Shown here: positions 1 to 9,370 of the stretch, in pieces
Layout: every line of letters starts with the position of its first letter
How positions within the stretch are numbered: the stretch's first letter is position 1
Program-made: the position numbers and the translations under genes
The notes under the pieces: model-generated
What the model was told of the DNA's origin: nothing
What the model saw: only the letters and a program-made list of their open reading frames with translations
Databases searched by the model: none
Assembly (NCBI RefSeq): GCF_015500055.1
Contig: NZ_CP045492.1
Location: forward strand, 2,924,501-2,988,500
Origin: Mesorhizobium sp. NBSH29
Lineage (GTDB): Bacteria; Pseudomonadota; Alphaproteobacteria; Rhizobiales; Rhizobiaceae
Length of the DNA: 64,000 nt
Direction of reading: 5' to 3'

Positions 1-100
1 CACGACCACCGGTCTTGCCGGTGCCCGAGCCGATACCACGGCCAACGCGCTTCTTGGAGTGCGTTGCGCCTTCATTGTCACGCAATTCATTGAGTTTCAT
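1..100 (-). CDS. rplO: 50S ribosomal protein L15, N-terminal fragment cut by the window edge
   Basis: The first 33 codons are present, starting [20 protein letters not shown] and continuing into a glycine-rich [14 protein letters not shown] stretch typical of the rRNA-binding N-terminus of L15. The gene runs off the left edge. It follows rpmD in the usual spc-operon order. L15 is an early-assembling large-subunit protein. The identification is firm despite the truncation because sequence and position agree. Confidence 0.93.
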   Translation of the reverse strand, partial: MKLNELRDNEGATHSKKRVGRGIGSGTGKTGGR

Positions 101-122
101 GATACTTCTCCTCGGCCCGGCG

Positions 123-326
123 CTATGCCTCGTCCACAATACGGACGAGATGCTGCACGGCTGCAATCATGCCGCGAACCGAAGGAGTATCCTCCAAAGT
201 GCGCTGCTTGTGCATCTTGTTAAGGCCGAGTCCGACCAGCGTTGCGCGCTGCTCTTTCGGCCGACGGATCGGGCTTCCGATCTGTTCGACGGTAATCGTC
301 TTGGTTGGTTTAATGGCCATGGTCAT
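123..326 (-). CDS. rpmD: 50S ribosomal protein L30
   Basis: A 67-residue protein with the L30 hallmarks [12 protein letters not shown] and [21 protein letters not shown], of normal bacterial length. Two in-frame ATGs lie six bases apart (326 and 320). AGGA precedes the first by eight bases and AGGGA precedes the second by seven, so the exact start is uncertain by two residues. It sits 16 bases after rpsE and 22 before rplO, all co-transcribed. Confidence 0.95.
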   Translation of the reverse strand: MTMAIKPTKTITVEQIGSPIRRPKEQRATLVGLGLNKMHKQRTLEDTPSVRGMIAAVQHLVRIVDEA

Positions 327-342
327 GTCCCTGGTCCTACGA

Positions 343-909
343 CTATTCTTCCGCGGCAACCGCGGTACCGCGGCGTGCCTGGAGCGTCGAATACTTGATA
401 CCACGCTGGGCGGCGACATCTTTCGGATGCAGCTGGCTCTTCAGCGCATCGAACGTGGCGCGAACCATGTTGTACGGGTTCGACGAACCCATCGACTTGG
501 CCACCACGTCATGCATGCCGAGCGTCTCGAAGACAGCGCGCATCGGACCACCGGCGATAATGCCGGTACCAACCTTGGCAGCGCGCAGCAGGACGCGGCC
601 CGCACCCCAGCGTCCTTCGACGTCGTGATGGAGCGTACGGCCCGAACGCAGCGGCACGAAAATCATGTCGCGCTTGGCAGCTTCTGTTGCCTTGCGGATA
701 GCCTCGGGCACTTCACGCGCCTTGCCGTGGCCAAAACCAACGCGGCCCTTTTGATCGCCAACGACGACGAGAGCTGCAAAACCGAAACGCCGGCCGCCCT
801 TGACGACTTTGGCGACACGGTTGATGTGGACGAGCTTGTCGACAAATTCGCTGTCGCGCTCTTCACGGTCACGGCCGCGGCCGCCACCATCCCTACGTTC
901 TTGTGCCAT
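343..909 (-). CDS. rpsE: 30S ribosomal protein S5
   Basis: A 188-residue S5. An arginine/glycine-rich N-terminal tail is followed by the double-stranded-RNA-binding-type domain ([20 protein letters not shown] onward) and the C-terminal domain with [14 protein letters not shown]5 lines the mRNA entry channel and influences decoding accuracy. The ATG at 909 is the only sensible start. The gap to rplR upstream is 78 bases, longer than most in this operon. Confidence 0.97.
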   Translation of the reverse strand: MAQERRDGGGRGRDREERDSEFVDKLVHINRVAKVVKGGRRFGFAALVVVGDQKGRVGFGHGKAREVPEAIRKATEAAKRDMIFVPLRSGRTLHHDVEGRWGAGRVLLRAAKVGTGIIAGGPMRAVFETLGMHDVVAKSMGSSNPYNMVRATFDALKSQLHPKDVAAQRGIKYSTLQARRGTAVAAEE

Positions 910-987
910 TATCCTGTTCCTTATTCTTTTCCGGAAGCACGGGGTTGATGAATGGACGAGCGCCTCATTGGGTCGCCGTCCGGCTGA

Positions 988-1347
988 TTAGAAGCTCAGG
1001 CCGCCTTCACGGGCAGCTTCGGCAAGCGCCTTGACACGGCCGTGATAGATGTACGGGCCACGATCAAAGACGACATTCTTGACGCCGGCCTTCGACGCAC
1101 GCTCGGCCAAAAGTTTGCCGACAGCGGCAGCAGCGGCAGTATCGGCGCCGGTCTTGAGCGAACCCTTCAGGTCCTTCTCAAGCGTTGAGGCGGCAGCCAC
1201 CGTGTGGCCGTTCGCATCGTCAATAATTTGAGCATAAATGTGCTTGGATGAGCGATGCACGGAAAGACGGGGACGATCGCCCGAAACTTTCTTAAGCTGA
1301 CGGCGAACGCGCTGCGCGCGACGCTGAATCGATTCTTTGGTAGCCAT
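988..1347 (-). CDS. rplR: 50S ribosomal protein L18
   Basis: A 119-residue L18, which binds 5S rRNA in the central protuberance. The start at 1347 ([20 protein letters not shown]) matches the family; an upstream in-frame extension has no support. Conserved motifs include [16 protein letters not shown] and the C-terminal [24 protein letters not shown]. It is separated from rplF by a 161-base spacer with two hairpins, although these genes are normally almost adjacent. Confidence 0.97.
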   Translation of the reverse strand: MATKESIQRRAQRVRRQLKKVSGDRPRLSVHRSSKHIYAQIIDDANGHTVAAASTLEKDLKGSLKTGADTAAAAAVGKLLAERASKAGVKNVVFDRGPYIYHGRVKALAEAAREGGLSF

Positions 1348-1374
1348 GTTCGTTCCTGCCTTCAACAAACGGAC

Positions 1375-1417
1375 GCTGCCATAGGCGGTAGGCTCTTTTT
1401 AAGCCTCCCGCGGCAGC
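1375..1417. repeat. Hairpin A in the rplF-rplR spacer
   Basis: Nested complementary arms: GCTGCC (1375-1380) pairs with GGCAGC (1412-1417), and AGGCT (1390-1394) pairs with AGCCT (1402-1406) around a T-rich loop. A CCGCGG palindrome occurs at 1408-1413 and again at 1421-1426. No run of T follows on the coding strand, so it is unlikely to stop transcription fully. It may be an RNA-processing site or part of an inserted element together with hairpin B. Confidence 0.55.
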
Positions 1418-1447
1418 ATTCCGCGGCGTTTCATCTGAGTAAACGGC

Positions 1448-1497
1448 GAATGGTGAATGGAAAAATGGCAAAATTGCCATCTCACCATTCACCATTC
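1448..1497. repeat. Fifty-base near-perfect palindrome in the rplF-rplR spacer (REP-like)
   Basis: Outer arms GAATGGTGAATGG (1448-1460) and CCATTCACCATTC (1485-1497) are perfectly complementary over 13 bases. Inner arms ATGGCAA (1465-1471) and TTGCCAT (1474-1480) add seven pairs with a two-base loop. A symmetrical four-base internal bulge separates the two stems. It lies just downstream of the rplF stop in transcription order. Such compact intergenic palindromes are typical of dispersed REP/MITE-like repeats; whether this one is multicopy cannot be seen from one copy. Confidence 0.75.
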
Positions 1498-1508
1498 CCC
1501 ACTTGATA

Positions 1509-2042
1509 TTACTTCTTCTTGCCTTCCTTGCGGACGATTTTCTCGCCAGCATACCGAACGCCCTTGCCCTTGTAAGGCTCCGGCCCGCGGTACTTGCGGA
1601 TTTCTGCGGCAACCTGACCAACCTGCTGCTTGTCGATGCCAGCGATGGTAATTTCCGTCGGCTTCGCCACAGTGATTGTCACGCCTTCAGGCGTCTCATA
1701 GACGACATCATGGCTAAAGCCCAGTGCCAGCTGGAGATTTTTTCCCTGCATGGCAGCGCGATAACCAACGCCGGTGATTTCGAGCTTCTTTTCGAAGCCA
1801 TCCTTCACGCCGGTCAGGATGTTGACGATCTGCGTCCGCGACATGCCCCACTTGGAGCGTGCCACTTTCGATTGGTCACGTGGCTGGACGGCGATCTCTT
1901 CGCCTTCCATCTTGACCAGCACTTCGTCGTTGACGACGAACTTCAGTTCGCCTTTCGGACCCTTTGCCGAGACTGTCTGGCCGCTTACGCTAGCCGAAAC
2001 GCCCTGCGGCACCGATACGGGTTTCTTGCCAATACGAGACAT
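1509..2042 (-). CDS. rplF: 50S ribosomal protein L6
   Basis: A 177-residue L6 with the two duplicated domains of the family and the C-terminal signature [15 protein letters not shown] near residues 152-167. It binds 23S rRNA near the factor-binding site. The start [15 protein letters not shown] at 2042 is canonical. It follows rpsH after 36 bases. Downstream is the unusual spacer with two hairpins before rplR. Confidence 0.97.
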   Translation of the reverse strand: MSRIGKKPVSVPQGVSASVSGQTVSAKGPKGELKFVVNDEVLVKMEGEEIAVQPRDQSKVARSKWGMSRTQIVNILTGVKDGFEKKLEITGVGYRAAMQGKNLQLALGFSHDVVYETPEGVTITVAKPTEITIAGIDKQQVGQVAAEIRKYRGPEPYKGKGVRYAGEKIVRKEGKKK

Positions 2043-2078
2043 GTTCTTGTCCTCGTTCCTGTTCTTAATTCAGCCGGA

Positions 2079-2477
2079 TCAGAAAATCTGGCAGAGGATT
2101 TCGCCGCCGACATTCTGTTCACGTGCTTCGTGGTCAGCCATCACGCCCTTCGGTGTCGAAAGGATCGAGATGCCAAGACCATTGGCGACGGAAGGAATCG
2201 ACTTCACCGAAACATAGACCCGACGGCCTGGCTTGGAGACGCGCGCGATTTCGCGGATCACCGGCTGGCCTTCGTAGTATTTTAGCTCGATCTCGATTTC
2301 AGACTTGCCGTTGTCGAAATCGGTCTGGCTGTAGTCACGGATATAGCCTTCCGACTTTAGAACGTCGAGAACGCGAGCGCGCAGGCGCGAAGCCGGCGTG
2401 GACACCGTGTTTTTGCGACGGCCATAGGCGTTGCGGATACGGGTCAGCATATCGCCGAGAGGATCACTTAAAGACAT
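2079..2477 (-). CDS. rpsH: 30S ribosomal protein S8
   Basis: A 132-residue S8 ([20 protein letters not shown] start, C-terminal [20 protein letters not shown]). S8 is a primary binder of the 16S central domain. In enteric bacteria it is also the translational repressor of the spc operon; whether that control holds here cannot be seen. It is 12 bases downstream of rpsN and clearly in the same transcript. Confidence 0.97.
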   Translation of the reverse strand: MSLSDPLGDMLTRIRNAYGRRKNTVSTPASRLRARVLDVLKSEGYIRDYSQTDFDNGKSEIEIELKYYEGQPVIREIARVSKPGRRVYVSVKSIPSVANGLGISILSTPKGVMADHEAREQNVGGEILCQIF

Positions 2478-2489
2478 GGTTCGCCCTCC

Positions 2490-2795
2490 TTACCAGCTCG
2501 ACTTGACGAGCCCGGGGATCTGCCCCGAATTGCCAAGGTCGCGCAGCGCGATACGAGACATTCTCAACTTGCGGTAAAAGGCGCGCGGGCGGCCCGTCAC
2601 TTCACAACGGTTGCGAATACGATTGCGTGCCGAATTGCGTGGCAGCGCAGCCAGCTTCAGCTGGGCGCGGAAACGCTCTTCGATCGGCAGCTTCTGGTCC
2701 ATGATGATAGCCTTCAGCGCAGCGCGCTTTTCAGCATACTGGGCCACGAGCTTGCGGCGATGATTGTTCTTTTCGACTGAGCTGGTCTTTGCCAT
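2490..2795 (-). CDS. rpsN: 30S ribosomal protein S14, long zinc-free form
   Basis: A 101-residue S14 of the long type. The region that holds four zinc-binding cysteines in short S14 reads [20 protein letters not shown], with only one cysteine, so it is the zinc-independent paralogue. S14 assembles late in the 30S head. It lies 26 bases after rplE. No second, zinc-type rpsN is in the window. Confidence 0.96.
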   Translation of the reverse strand: MAKTSSVEKNNHRRKLVAQYAEKRAALKAIIMDQKLPIEERFRAQLKLAALPRNSARNRIRNRCEVTGRPRAFYRKLRMSRIALRDLGNSGQIPGLVKSSW

Positions 2796-2821
2796 TCAGA
2801 TTTTCCTTTTTCTCGCTGCCG

Positions 2822-3379
2822 TTACTGCCGGAAGGGGAAGTTGAAAGCCTTGAGCAGAGCCCGGGCTTCGTCGTCCGTTTTGGCGGTCGTACAAACGATG
2901 ATGTCCATTCCCCAAACCTGATCAACCTTGTCGTAGTTGATCTCGGGAAACACGAGATGTTCCTTGATGCCCATGGCAAAGTTGCCACGGCCGTCAAAGC
3001 TCTTGGGGTTCAGGCCGCGGAAATCTCGAACGCGTGGTAGCGCGATCGTGACCAGGCGGTCGAGAAATTCGTACATGCGCTCTTTACGAAGCGTCACCTT
3101 TGCACCGATCGGCATCTGCTCACGTACCTTAAAGCCGGCAATCGACTGGCGGGCACGTGTGATGACGGCCTTCTGGCCGGCGATCATGGCAAGATCTTCG
3201 GCAGCAACGGAAGGCTTCTTGGAATCGGCAGTTGCCTCGCCCACGCCCATGTTGATGACAATCTTATCGAGACGCGGAACCTGCATCTCGTTGTCGTACT
3301 TGAACTGCTCGAGAAGCGCCTTGCGGATCGTCTCGTTGTACTGCAGCTTCAAGCGCGGCTGGTTTTGTGCCTTAGCCAT
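2822..3379 (-). CDS. rplE: 50S ribosomal protein L5
   Basis: A 185-residue L5, the 5S rRNA and P-site tRNA contact protein. The start [20 protein letters not shown] at 3379 is chosen from the family; a longer in-frame extension only reads through rplX. Conserved segments are [35 protein letters not shown] (split here for length) and the C-terminal [16 protein letters not shown]. Its first eight bases overlap the end of rplX, implying translational coupling. Confidence 0.96.
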   Translation of the reverse strand: MAKAQNQPRLKLQYNETIRKALLEQFKYDNEMQVPRLDKIVINMGVGEATADSKKPSVAAEDLAMIAGQKAVITRARQSIAGFKVREQMPIGAKVTLRKERMYEFLDRLVTIALPRVRDFRGLNPKSFDGRGNFAMGIKEHLVFPEINYDKVDQVWGMDIIVCTTAKTDDEARALLKAFNFPFRQ

Positions 3380-3686
3380 TGATGACTTCTCCTGAACGCT
3401 TCGCCACGCGCACCTTCTTGCCGTCCTTCTGGACCTGGAAACCAACGCGAGTCGGCTTGCCATCCTTGGGGTCGACGAGCGCGATGTTCGACAGGTGAAT
3501 AGGCGCTTCTTTGCTAATAATCCCGCCCTCTTGGGTCTGGGACTGCTTCTGGTGACGGCGGATCATGTTGACACCACGAACGACAGCCTTGTCGTCCTTC
3601 GGGATCATCCGAACCACTTCGCCTGAACGGCCTTTGTCCTTGCCGGCAAGCACGACGACCTTGTCGCCTTTACGGATTTTTTGCAT
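3372..3686 (-). CDS. rplX: 50S ribosomal protein L24
   Basis: A 104-residue L24 with the N-terminal KOW motif ([20 protein letters not shown], residues 3-22). It starts 50S assembly by binding the 5-prime end of 23S rRNA. It is nine bases from rplN and overlaps rplE by eight bases. Confidence 0.97.
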   Translation of the reverse strand: MQKIRKGDKVVVLAGKDKGRSGEVVRMIPKDDKAVVRGVNMIRRHQKQSQTQEGGIISKEAPIHLSNIALVDPKDGKPTRVGFQVQKDGKKVRVAKRSGEVING

Positions 3687-3695
3687 GTCGGCTCC

Positions 3696-4064
3696 TTACA
3701 GCACTTCTGGCGCGAGCGAGATGATCTTCATGTGGTTCTTGGCGCGAAGCTCGCGCGGAACCGGTCCGAAGATACGGGTGCCGATCGGCTCTTTCTTGTT
3801 GTCGACGAGAACAGCTGCGTTCTTGTCGAACCGGATCACGCTGCCGTCCGGACGACGGATGTCCTTGGCCGTGCGAACCACGACCGCCTTCATCACATCA
3901 CCCTTTTTGACGCGCCCGCGCGGGATAGCTTCCTTGATCGACACCACGATGATGTCGCCGACAGAAGCATATTTCCGCTTCGAGCCGCCCAGCACCTTGA
4001 TGCACATGACACGACGTGCACCGGAATTATCCGCAACGTCGAGGTTTGTTTGCATCTGAATCAT
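3696..4064 (-). CDS. rplN: 50S ribosomal protein L14
   Basis: A 122-residue L14 with the near-invariant [19 protein letters not shown] start and the [16 protein letters not shown] motif. It sits at the subunit interface and forms bridges with the 30S subunit. The 65-base gap to rpsQ upstream is unremarkable. Confidence 0.98.
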   Translation of the reverse strand: MIQMQTNLDVADNSGARRVMCIKVLGGSKRKYASVGDIIVVSIKEAIPRGRVKKGDVMKAVVVRTAKDIRRPDGSVIRFDKNAAVLVDNKKEPIGTRIFGPVPRELRAKNHMKIISLAPEVL

Positions 4065-4129
4065 GACTGGCCTTCTTCTTTTCTGTCGGGATGGGCGAAG
4101 CGCCCTCCCCGGTCAATCAAACAAATTCG

Positions 4130-4372
4130 TTATTGTGCCTGGGCTTCGGTGATGACCGTCCAGCGCTTATCCTTCGAAATCGGCTTCGATTCCTGGATAA
4201 ACACCTGGTCGCCAACCTTGCAGGCATTGTTTTCGTCGTGCGCCTTGTACTTCTTCGTCATGCGCACGGTCTTCTTCATCACGGGATGCGTGAAGCGCCG
4301 TTCGACCTTGACGACAACCGTCTTCTCGTTCTTGTCGCTGACGACGGTGCCCTGCAGGATGCGCTTTGGCAT
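4130..4372 (-). CDS. rpsQ: 30S ribosomal protein S17
   Basis: An 80-residue S17 with the OB-fold motifs [20 protein letters not shown] and [18 protein letters not shown]. It binds the 5-prime domain of 16S rRNA. It starts ten bases after the rpmC stop, in standard S10-operon order. Confidence 0.97.
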   Translation of the reverse strand: MPKRILQGTVVSDKNEKTVVVKVERRFTHPVMKKTVRMTKKYKAHDENNACKVGDQVFIQESKPISKDKRWTVITEAQAQ

Positions 4373-4382
4373 ATTCGTGTCC

Positions 4383-4580
4383 TTACTTCTTGCCGGCCGA
4401 CTTTTCGGCGGCGATCGTCTTGATGCGGGCGATGTCCCTGCGGACCTCTTTCACGCGTGCGGTCTTCTCGAGCTGGCCGGTGGCCTTCTGGAAGCGCAGG
4501 TTAAACTGCTCTTTCTTCAGGCTGCCCAGATCGTCGGTCAGCTGGTCGGGGGTCTTAGCCCTTACGTCCGAGGCTTTCAT
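4383..4580 (-). CDS. rpmC: 50S ribosomal protein L29
   Basis: A 65-residue helical L29 ([37 protein letters not shown]). L29 lies by the peptide exit tunnel and helps form the docking site for trigger factor and SRP. It starts 13 bases after rplP, in the conserved rplP-rpmC-rpsQ order. Confidence 0.96.
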   Translation of the reverse strand: MKASDVRAKTPDQLTDDLGSLKKEQFNLRFQKATGQLEKTARVKEVRRDIARIKTIAAEKSAGKK

Positions 4581-4593
4581 CTCTCGACCTTCC

Positions 4594-5007
4594 TTATTCT
4601 GCGATGCGCTGGATGAAGCGCGTCTTCACCGAGAGCTTCGCAGCACCGAGACGCAGCGCTTCACGCGCCGTCTCTTCGGACACTCCGTCGATCTCAAACA
4701 TGACCCGGCCTGGCTTGACCCGGGCCGCCCAATAATCCACCGCGCCTTTACCCTTGCCCATACGGACTTCGGTAGGCTTGGAGGTAACCGGCAAATCCGG
4801 GAAAATCCGAATCCACACGCGGCCCTGGCGCTTCATTTCACGCGTGATTGCACGGCGGGCCGCTTCAATCTCACGTGCAGTGACGCGGTTCGGTTCCGTC
4901 GCCTTCAGTCCAAAGCCACCGAAATCCAGGTTGGTGCCGCCTTTGGCAGCGCCGTGGATACGGCCCTTGAACTGCTTGCGAAATCTTGTGCGCTTTGGTT
5001 GCAGCAT
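4594..5007 (-). CDS. rplP: 50S ribosomal protein L16
   Basis: A 137-residue L16 ([20 protein letters not shown] start; [20 protein letters not shown] signature). It contacts the A-site tRNA elbow and is needed for peptidyl-transferase assembly. It lies between rpsC (30 bases upstream) and rpmC. Confidence 0.98.
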   Translation of the reverse strand: MLQPKRTRFRKQFKGRIHGAAKGGTNLDFGGFGLKATEPNRVTAREIEAARRAITREMKRQGRVWIRIFPDLPVTSKPTEVRMGKGKGAVDYWAARVKPGRVMFEIDGVSEETAREALRLGAAKLSVKTRFIQRIAE

Positions 5008-5037
5008 CTTCGTCTACTCCAAATTCTCAATTCGCGC

Positions 5038-5760
5038 TCAGGCGTTCTCGCGGCGGCGACCGCGTTCGTTACGTTCGCCAGAATGCGAGTGATCGCCTTC
5101 CGATGCGCGACGCTCCGACGCCATCGGGTCATGCTCAAGGATCTCGCCTTTAAACACCCAGACCTTCACGCCGCAAATACCATACGCGGTCTGCGCTTCC
5201 GCAGTGCCGTAATCAACATCGGCACGCAGCGTGTGCAATGGCACCCGGCCTTCGCGATACCATTCCATCCGCGCGATTTCCGCACCGCCCAGACGTCCAC
5301 CGCAATTGATGCGGATGCCTTCTGCGCCGAGACGCATCGCCGACTGCACCGCACGCTTCATCGCACGGCGGAAAGCCACACGGCGCTCGAGCTGCTGGGC
5401 GATCGACTGGGCGACCAGCGTCGCGTCGATCTCGGGCTTGCGCACTTCAACGATGTTGAGGTGCGTTTCCGACTTGGTCATCTCCATCAGCTTCTTGCGA
5501 AGCTTTTCGATGTCCGCACCCTTTTTGCCGATGATCAGGCCAGGGCGCGCTGCGTGAATGGTCACGCGGCACTTTTTGTGCGGGCGCTCGATGACAATCT
5601 TGGAAACCGCAGCCTGCTTCAGTTCCTTCTGAAGATATTCGCGGATCTTGATGTCTTCGTGCAAAAGCTTGCCGTATTCACCGGTATTCGCATACCAGCG
5701 GGAATCCCAGGTGCGGTTGATGCCGAGGCGAAAACCGATCGGATTGATTTTCTGACCCAT
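5038..5760 (-). CDS. rpsC: 30S ribosomal protein S3
   Basis: A 240-residue S3. The KH domain carries [18 protein letters not shown], and the C-terminal domain carries the [20 protein letters not shown] signature. The tail beyond about residue 210 is rich in Arg, Glu and His, as in other rhizobial S3 proteins. It forms part of the mRNA entry tunnel. Its ATG overlaps the last base of rplV. Confidence 0.98.
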   Translation of the reverse strand: MGQKINPIGFRLGINRTWDSRWYANTGEYGKLLHEDIKIREYLQKELKQAAVSKIVIERPHKKCRVTIHAARPGLIIGKKGADIEKLRKKLMEMTKSETHLNIVEVRKPEIDATLVAQSIAQQLERRVAFRRAMKRAVQSAMRLGAEGIRINCGGRLGGAEIARMEWYREGRVPLHTLRADVDYGTAEAQTAYGICGVKVWVFKGEILEHDPMASERRASEGDHSHSGERNERGRRRENA

Positions 5761-6149
5761 TATGCAGCCTCCACTTTTGCTTCCACTTCGCGCACCACAA
5801 TGGTGAGGTGCGAAAAGGGCTTCTCGATGCGGCTTGCGCGACCACGGCCACGGGCATGGAAGCGCTTCATGACAATCGACTTGCCAACATAGGCCTCGGC
5901 AACGATCAGTGCGTCGACATCAAGGTCGTGATTGTTTTCGGCATTCGCGATAGCCGATTCGAGTGTCTTGCGCACCGTTCCGGCAATCCGCTTGCGCGAA
6001 AATTCCAGATCAGCGAGCGCACTCGCTACCTTCTTGCCGCGGATGAGCGCGGCAACCAGGTTCAGCTTCTGCGGGCTGACGCGGATCGTGCGGAGAACCG
6101 CCCGTGCCTCGTTGTCAGCAAGCCTGCGCGGAGCTTTGGCCTTGCCCAT
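5760..6149 (-). CDS. rplV: 50S ribosomal protein L22
   Basis: A 129-residue L22 with the conserved helix [20 protein letters not shown] and the beta-hairpin loop that lines the exit tunnel ([20 protein letters not shown]). Changes in that loop confer macrolide resistance in other bacteria; none is evident here. It is two bases after rpsS and overlaps rpsC by one base. Confidence 0.97.
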   Translation of the reverse strand: MGKAKAPRRLADNEARAVLRTIRVSPQKLNLVAALIRGKKVASALADLEFSRKRIAGTVRKTLESAIANAENNHDLDVDALIVAEAYVGKSIVMKRFHARGRGRASRIEKPFSHLTIVVREVEAKVEAA

Positions 6150-6151
6150 CG

Positions 6152-6430
6152 TTACTTCCTCTTTGCCTTCTTGTCCGCGCCATGGCCGTAATAAGTACGG
6201 GTGGGGGCGAACTCACCGAATTTGTGGCCGACCATGTCTTCATTGATGGAGACAGGGATATGCTTCTGGCCGTTATAAACACCGAAGGTGAGGCCGACGA
6301 ACTGAGGCAGGACTGTAGAGCGACGGCTCCACATCTTGATCACCTCGTTGCGTCCACCTTCACGAACCTTTTCTGCCTTCTTGAGCAGGAAGCCGTCGAT
6401 GAATGGGCCTTTCCAAATTGAACGGGTCAC
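6152..6430 (-). CDS. rpsS: 30S ribosomal protein S19 (GTG start)
   Basis: A 92-residue S19 with [20 protein letters not shown] at the N-terminus and the [19 protein letters not shown]-type C-terminal signature (here [19 protein letters not shown]). It begins with GTG at 6430; there is no in-frame ATG that would keep the conserved N-terminus. It pairs with S13 in the 30S head. It follows rplB by 15 bases. Confidence 0.96.
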   Translation of the reverse strand: MTRSIWKGPFIDGFLLKKAEKVREGGRNEVIKMWSRRSTVLPQFVGLTFGVYNGQKHIPVSINEDMVGHKFGEFAPTRTYYGHGADKKAKRK

Positions 6431-6445
6431 GTCTGACTACCTCTC

Positions 6446-7279
6446 TTAGCTCTTGCGCTGATGGCGCGAGCGCAGGATGAACTTGTCGGTCGCCTTGTTG
6501 GACCGCGTCTTCTTGCCCTTGGTCGGCTTGCCCCATGGGCTCACCGGATGACGACCACCAGATGTCCGGCCTTCACCACCACCATGTGGATGGTCAACCG
6601 GGTTCATGGAGACGCCGCGATTGTGCGGGCGCTTGCCGAGCCAGACCCTGCGGCCTGCCTTGCCAAGATTGATGTTGCCGTGGTCCGGGTTAGAAACCGC
6701 GCCGACGGTTGCGATACACTGACCGCTGACGACACGCTGCTCACCCGAATTGAGGCGCAGGATCGCCATGCCTTGATCGCGACCAACCAGCTGGGCGTAA
6801 CCGCCTGCGGAACGGGCAATCTGGCCACCCTTGCCGGGCTTCAGCTCCACATTGTGGATGATCGTACCAATCGGCATCGAAGACAGCGGCATCGCATTGC
6901 CCGGCTTCACGTCGACCGCCTGGCCGGCAATAACCTTGTCGCCAGGAGCCAGACGCTGCGGCGCCAAGATGTAGTTCAGCTCGCCATCATCATACTTGAT
7001 CAGCGCGATGAACGCAGTGCGGTTGGGGTCATACTCGATCCGCTCCACCGTCGCCTGAACGTCGAACTTGCGACGCTTGAAGTCGATGATACGGTACGAA
7101 CGCTTGTGACCGCCGCCAATGAAGCGGGCCGTGATGCGGCCGTGATTGTTACGACCGCCAGACTTGGTCAGGCCCTCGGTCAAACCTTTGACAGGCTTGC
7201 CCTTATAGAGCGCCGAACGGTCAACCAGCACCAGCTGGCGCGTGGAAGGCGTTATCGGATTAAATTTTTTCAGTGCCAT
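6446..7279 (-). CDS. rplB: 50S ribosomal protein L2
   Basis: A 277-residue L2. The start [20 protein letters not shown] at 7279 is chosen over a spurious upstream extension. It has the [17 protein letters not shown] motif and the [20 protein letters not shown] segment, whose histidine is implicated in peptidyl-transferase function. It bridges to the 30S subunit. rplW lies 25 bases upstream. Confidence 0.98.
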   Translation of the reverse strand: MALKKFNPITPSTRQLVLVDRSALYKGKPVKGLTEGLTKSGGRNNHGRITARFIGGGHKRSYRIIDFKRRKFDVQATVERIEYDPNRTAFIALIKYDDGELNYILAPQRLAPGDKVIAGQAVDVKPGNAMPLSSMPIGTIIHNVELKPGKGGQIARSAGGYAQLVGRDQGMAILRLNSGEQRVVSGQCIATVGAVSNPDHGNINLGKAGRRVWLGKRPHNRGVSMNPVDHPHGGGEGRTSGGRHPVSPWGKPTKGKKTRSNKATDKFILRSRHQRKS

Positions 7280-7304
7280 TTTCTTGCTTCCCTCGCGCCC
7301 TGTC

Positions 7305-7598
7305 TCAGAGACCCGTGGCGACGTCGATCGACTGGCCATCGGCCAGCGTCACAATCGCTTTTTTCACGTCGCTCTGACGGCCGATAGTGCCGCGGAACCG
7401 CTTCACCTTGCCCTTGCGGACGAGTGTGTTGACAGCCATCACCTTGACGCCGAACAGCGCTTCGATGGCAGCCTTGATCTCCGGCTTCGACGCCTTCTTG
7501 GCGACATTGAAGACGACCTGGTTCTGTTCCGAAGCCATGGTCGATTTCTCTGTAATGGCCGGGCTGACGATCACGTCATAGTGTCGAAGGTCGGTCAT
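7305..7598 (-). CDS. rplW: 50S ribosomal protein L23
   Basis: A 97-residue L23 ([40 protein letters not shown]). It sits at the tunnel exit and is the main docking point for trigger factor and SRP. Its start overlaps the last four bases of rplD (7595-7598), indicating coupled translation. Confidence 0.97.
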   Translation of the reverse strand: MTDLRHYDVIVSPAITEKSTMASEQNQVVFNVAKKASKPEIKAAIEALFGVKVMAVNTLVRKGKVKRFRGTIGRQSDVKKAIVTLADGQSIDVATGL

Positions 7599-8218
7599 TT
7601 GAAGCGCTCCTCGAGAGCCTCGACGGCGGCCTTCGAAAGGACCAGCGTGCCGCGGCGCAGAATGTCATAGACGTTGATGCCCTGGATGGGCAGCACGTCA
7701 ATATTTGGGATGTTCGAGGCAGCCAGCTTGAAATTAGCATCAAGCTCGGCGCCGCCGATCATCAGGGCGTTGGTCAGGCCAAGCTTCGCAAACGTTGCGA
7801 TCAGCGCCTTCGTCTTGGCTTCGCCCAGCGCCAGCTCGTCGATGACGATCAGGCTTGATGTCTTTGCCTTGACCGACAGTGCATGCTTCAGACCAAGCGC
7901 ACGAACCTTCTTGGGAAGGCTATGCTCATGGCTGCGCACGACGGGCCCGTGGGCCTTGCCGCCGCCGCGGAACTGCGGAGCACGTGACGAATGGTGACGA
8001 GCGCGGCCCGTACCTTTCTGCTTGTACATCTTGGCTCCGGTACGCGCGATTTCGGCGCGGCCCTTGGCCTTGTGCGTGCCCTGTTGCTTCTTGGCAAGCT
8101 GCCAGCGCACGACGCGCTGCAGGATGTCATCGCGCGGGTCAAGGCCGAAGATCTCCGCGGAGAGCGTCACCTTGCCGGCATCTTTGCCCGCGAGTGTGGT
8201 AATCTTGAGGTCCATCAT
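7595..8218 (-). CDS. rplD: 50S ribosomal protein L4
   Basis: A 206-207-residue L4. Two adjacent ATGs (8218 and 8215) are possible; both overlap the rplC stop codon, so the pair is translationally coupled. It contains the tunnel-loop region [20 protein letters not shown] near residues 68-87. In enteric bacteria L4 represses its own operon at both transcription and translation; no matching leader was recognised here. Confidence 0.97.
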   Translation of the reverse strand: MMDLKITTLAGKDAGKVTLSAEIFGLDPRDDILQRVVRWQLAKKQQGTHKAKGRAEIARTGAKMYKQKGTGRARHHSSRAPQFRGGGKAHGPVVRSHEHSLPKKVRALGLKHALSVKAKTSSLIVIDELALGEAKTKALIATFAKLGLTNALMIGGAELDANFKLAASNIPNIDVLPIQGINVYDILRRGTLVLSKAAVEALEERFK

Positions 8219-8934
8219 TCAGCCCCTTCAGCAGCCGGAGCGGCTTCAACTTTTTGCGGCGCAGCGCGCATGCCGGCTGGCTTCGGCGCAGCAGCAGGCA
8301 GAGCAATCTTGGCCGCATCACGAACCAGGATCCATGCACCCTTCGAACCGGGAACCGCACCACGAACCAAAATCAGGCCACGATCGATATCTGTAGAGAC
8401 GATCTCGACATTCTGGGTAGTGACGCGAACGTCGCCCATGTGGCCGGCCATCTTCTTGCCCTTGAACACCTTACCGGGATCCTGGCGTTGGCCAGTCGAA
8501 CCGTGCGTACGGTGAGAAACCGAGTTACCGTGGGTCGCACGGCCACCACCGAAATGGTGACGCTTGATAACACCCTGAAAACCCTTACCGATCGTAGTGC
8601 CGGTGACATCCACTTTCTGGCCGGGAACGAAGTGGTCAGCAGTGATCTCGGCGCCGACATCCAGAAGATTATCTGGCGACACGCGGAACTCGGCGACCTT
8701 CGCTTTCGGCTCCACAGAAGCGGTGGCGAAATGGCCGCGCAGAGCCTTCGTTGTATTCTTTACTTTGGCAAACCCCACGCCGAGCTGGACGGCTGTGTAG
8801 CCGTTCTTCTCTTGCGTGCGCTGGGCAACAACCTGGCAATTCTCCATGTGGAGAACAGTAACGGGAACATGCTCGCCTGCATCATTATAGATGCGGGTCA
8901 TTCCCACCTTCTTTGCAATAACACCTGAACGCAT
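8215..8934 (-). CDS. rplC: 50S ribosomal protein L3 with alanine/proline-rich tail
   Basis: A 239-residue L3 with the conserved [20 protein letters not shown] segment and [14 protein letters not shown]. The last 30 or so residues form a low-complexity Ala/Pro/Glu tail ([20 protein letters not shown]), a lineage extension beyond the E. coli protein. L3 initiates 50S assembly and reaches the peptidyl-transferase centre. It is 62 bases after rpsJ. Confidence 0.97.
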   Translation of the reverse strand: MRSGVIAKKVGMTRIYNDAGEHVPVTVLHMENCQVVAQRTQEKNGYTAVQLGVGFAKVKNTTKALRGHFATASVEPKAKVAEFRVSPDNLLDVGAEITADHFVPGQKVDVTGTTIGKGFQGVIKRHHFGGGRATHGNSVSHRTHGSTGQRQDPGKVFKGKKMAGHMGDVRVTTQNVEIVSTDIDRGLILVRGAVPGSKGAWILVRDAAKIALPAAAPKPAGMRAAPQKVEAAPAAEGAE

Positions 8935-8996
8935 CGGTTCAATCTTCCTTCAGAGGAGCCATTCGGAAACCCGGCCGGCTCATGTTCCAGCTCTGC

Positions 8997-9305
8997 TTAG
9001 AGCTTGATCTCGACGTCGACGCCTGCGGCCAGATCGAGCTTCATCAAAGCATCGACAGTCTGCGGGGTCGGGTCCACAATATCGAGGAGCCGCTTGTGCG
9101 TACGCATCTCGAACTGTTCACGGCTCTTCTTGTCGATGTGAGGCGACCGGTTGACCGTGAATTTTTCAATCCGCGTAGGCAGCGGAATAGGGCCGCGTAC
9201 ATTTGCTCCGGTGCGCTTGGCGGTCGACACGATTTCACGAGTCGAGGCGTCAAGCACGCGGTGATCAAACGCCTTCAGGCGGATGCGGATGTTTTGTCCG
9301 TTCAT
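8997..9305 (-). CDS. rpsJ: 30S ribosomal protein S10 / NusE
   Basis: A 102-residue S10 ([40 protein letters not shown]). Besides its 30S role it binds NusB in transcription antitermination complexes. It heads the S10 group but directly follows tuf after 65 bases, so it is probably read from the str promoter as well. Confidence 0.97.
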   Translation of the reverse strand: MNGQNIRIRLKAFDHRVLDASTREIVSTAKRTGANVRGPIPLPTRIEKFTVNRSPHIDKKSREQFEMRTHKRLLDIVDPTPQTVDALMKLDLAAGVDVEIKL

Positions 9306-9370
9306 GCGTCACTTCCTTGTTCTGGCGCGGCGCGGGCATTTTCCCGCGCCCGCGACAGAGTGTTAATTCT

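Noticed and set aside
4366-5892. Long plus-strand reading frame opposite rpmC, rplP and rpsC
   Set aside because: It is the mirror of several highly conserved ribosomal genes, has no ribosome binding site and shows no domain; GC-rich codon bias keeps the antisense frame open.
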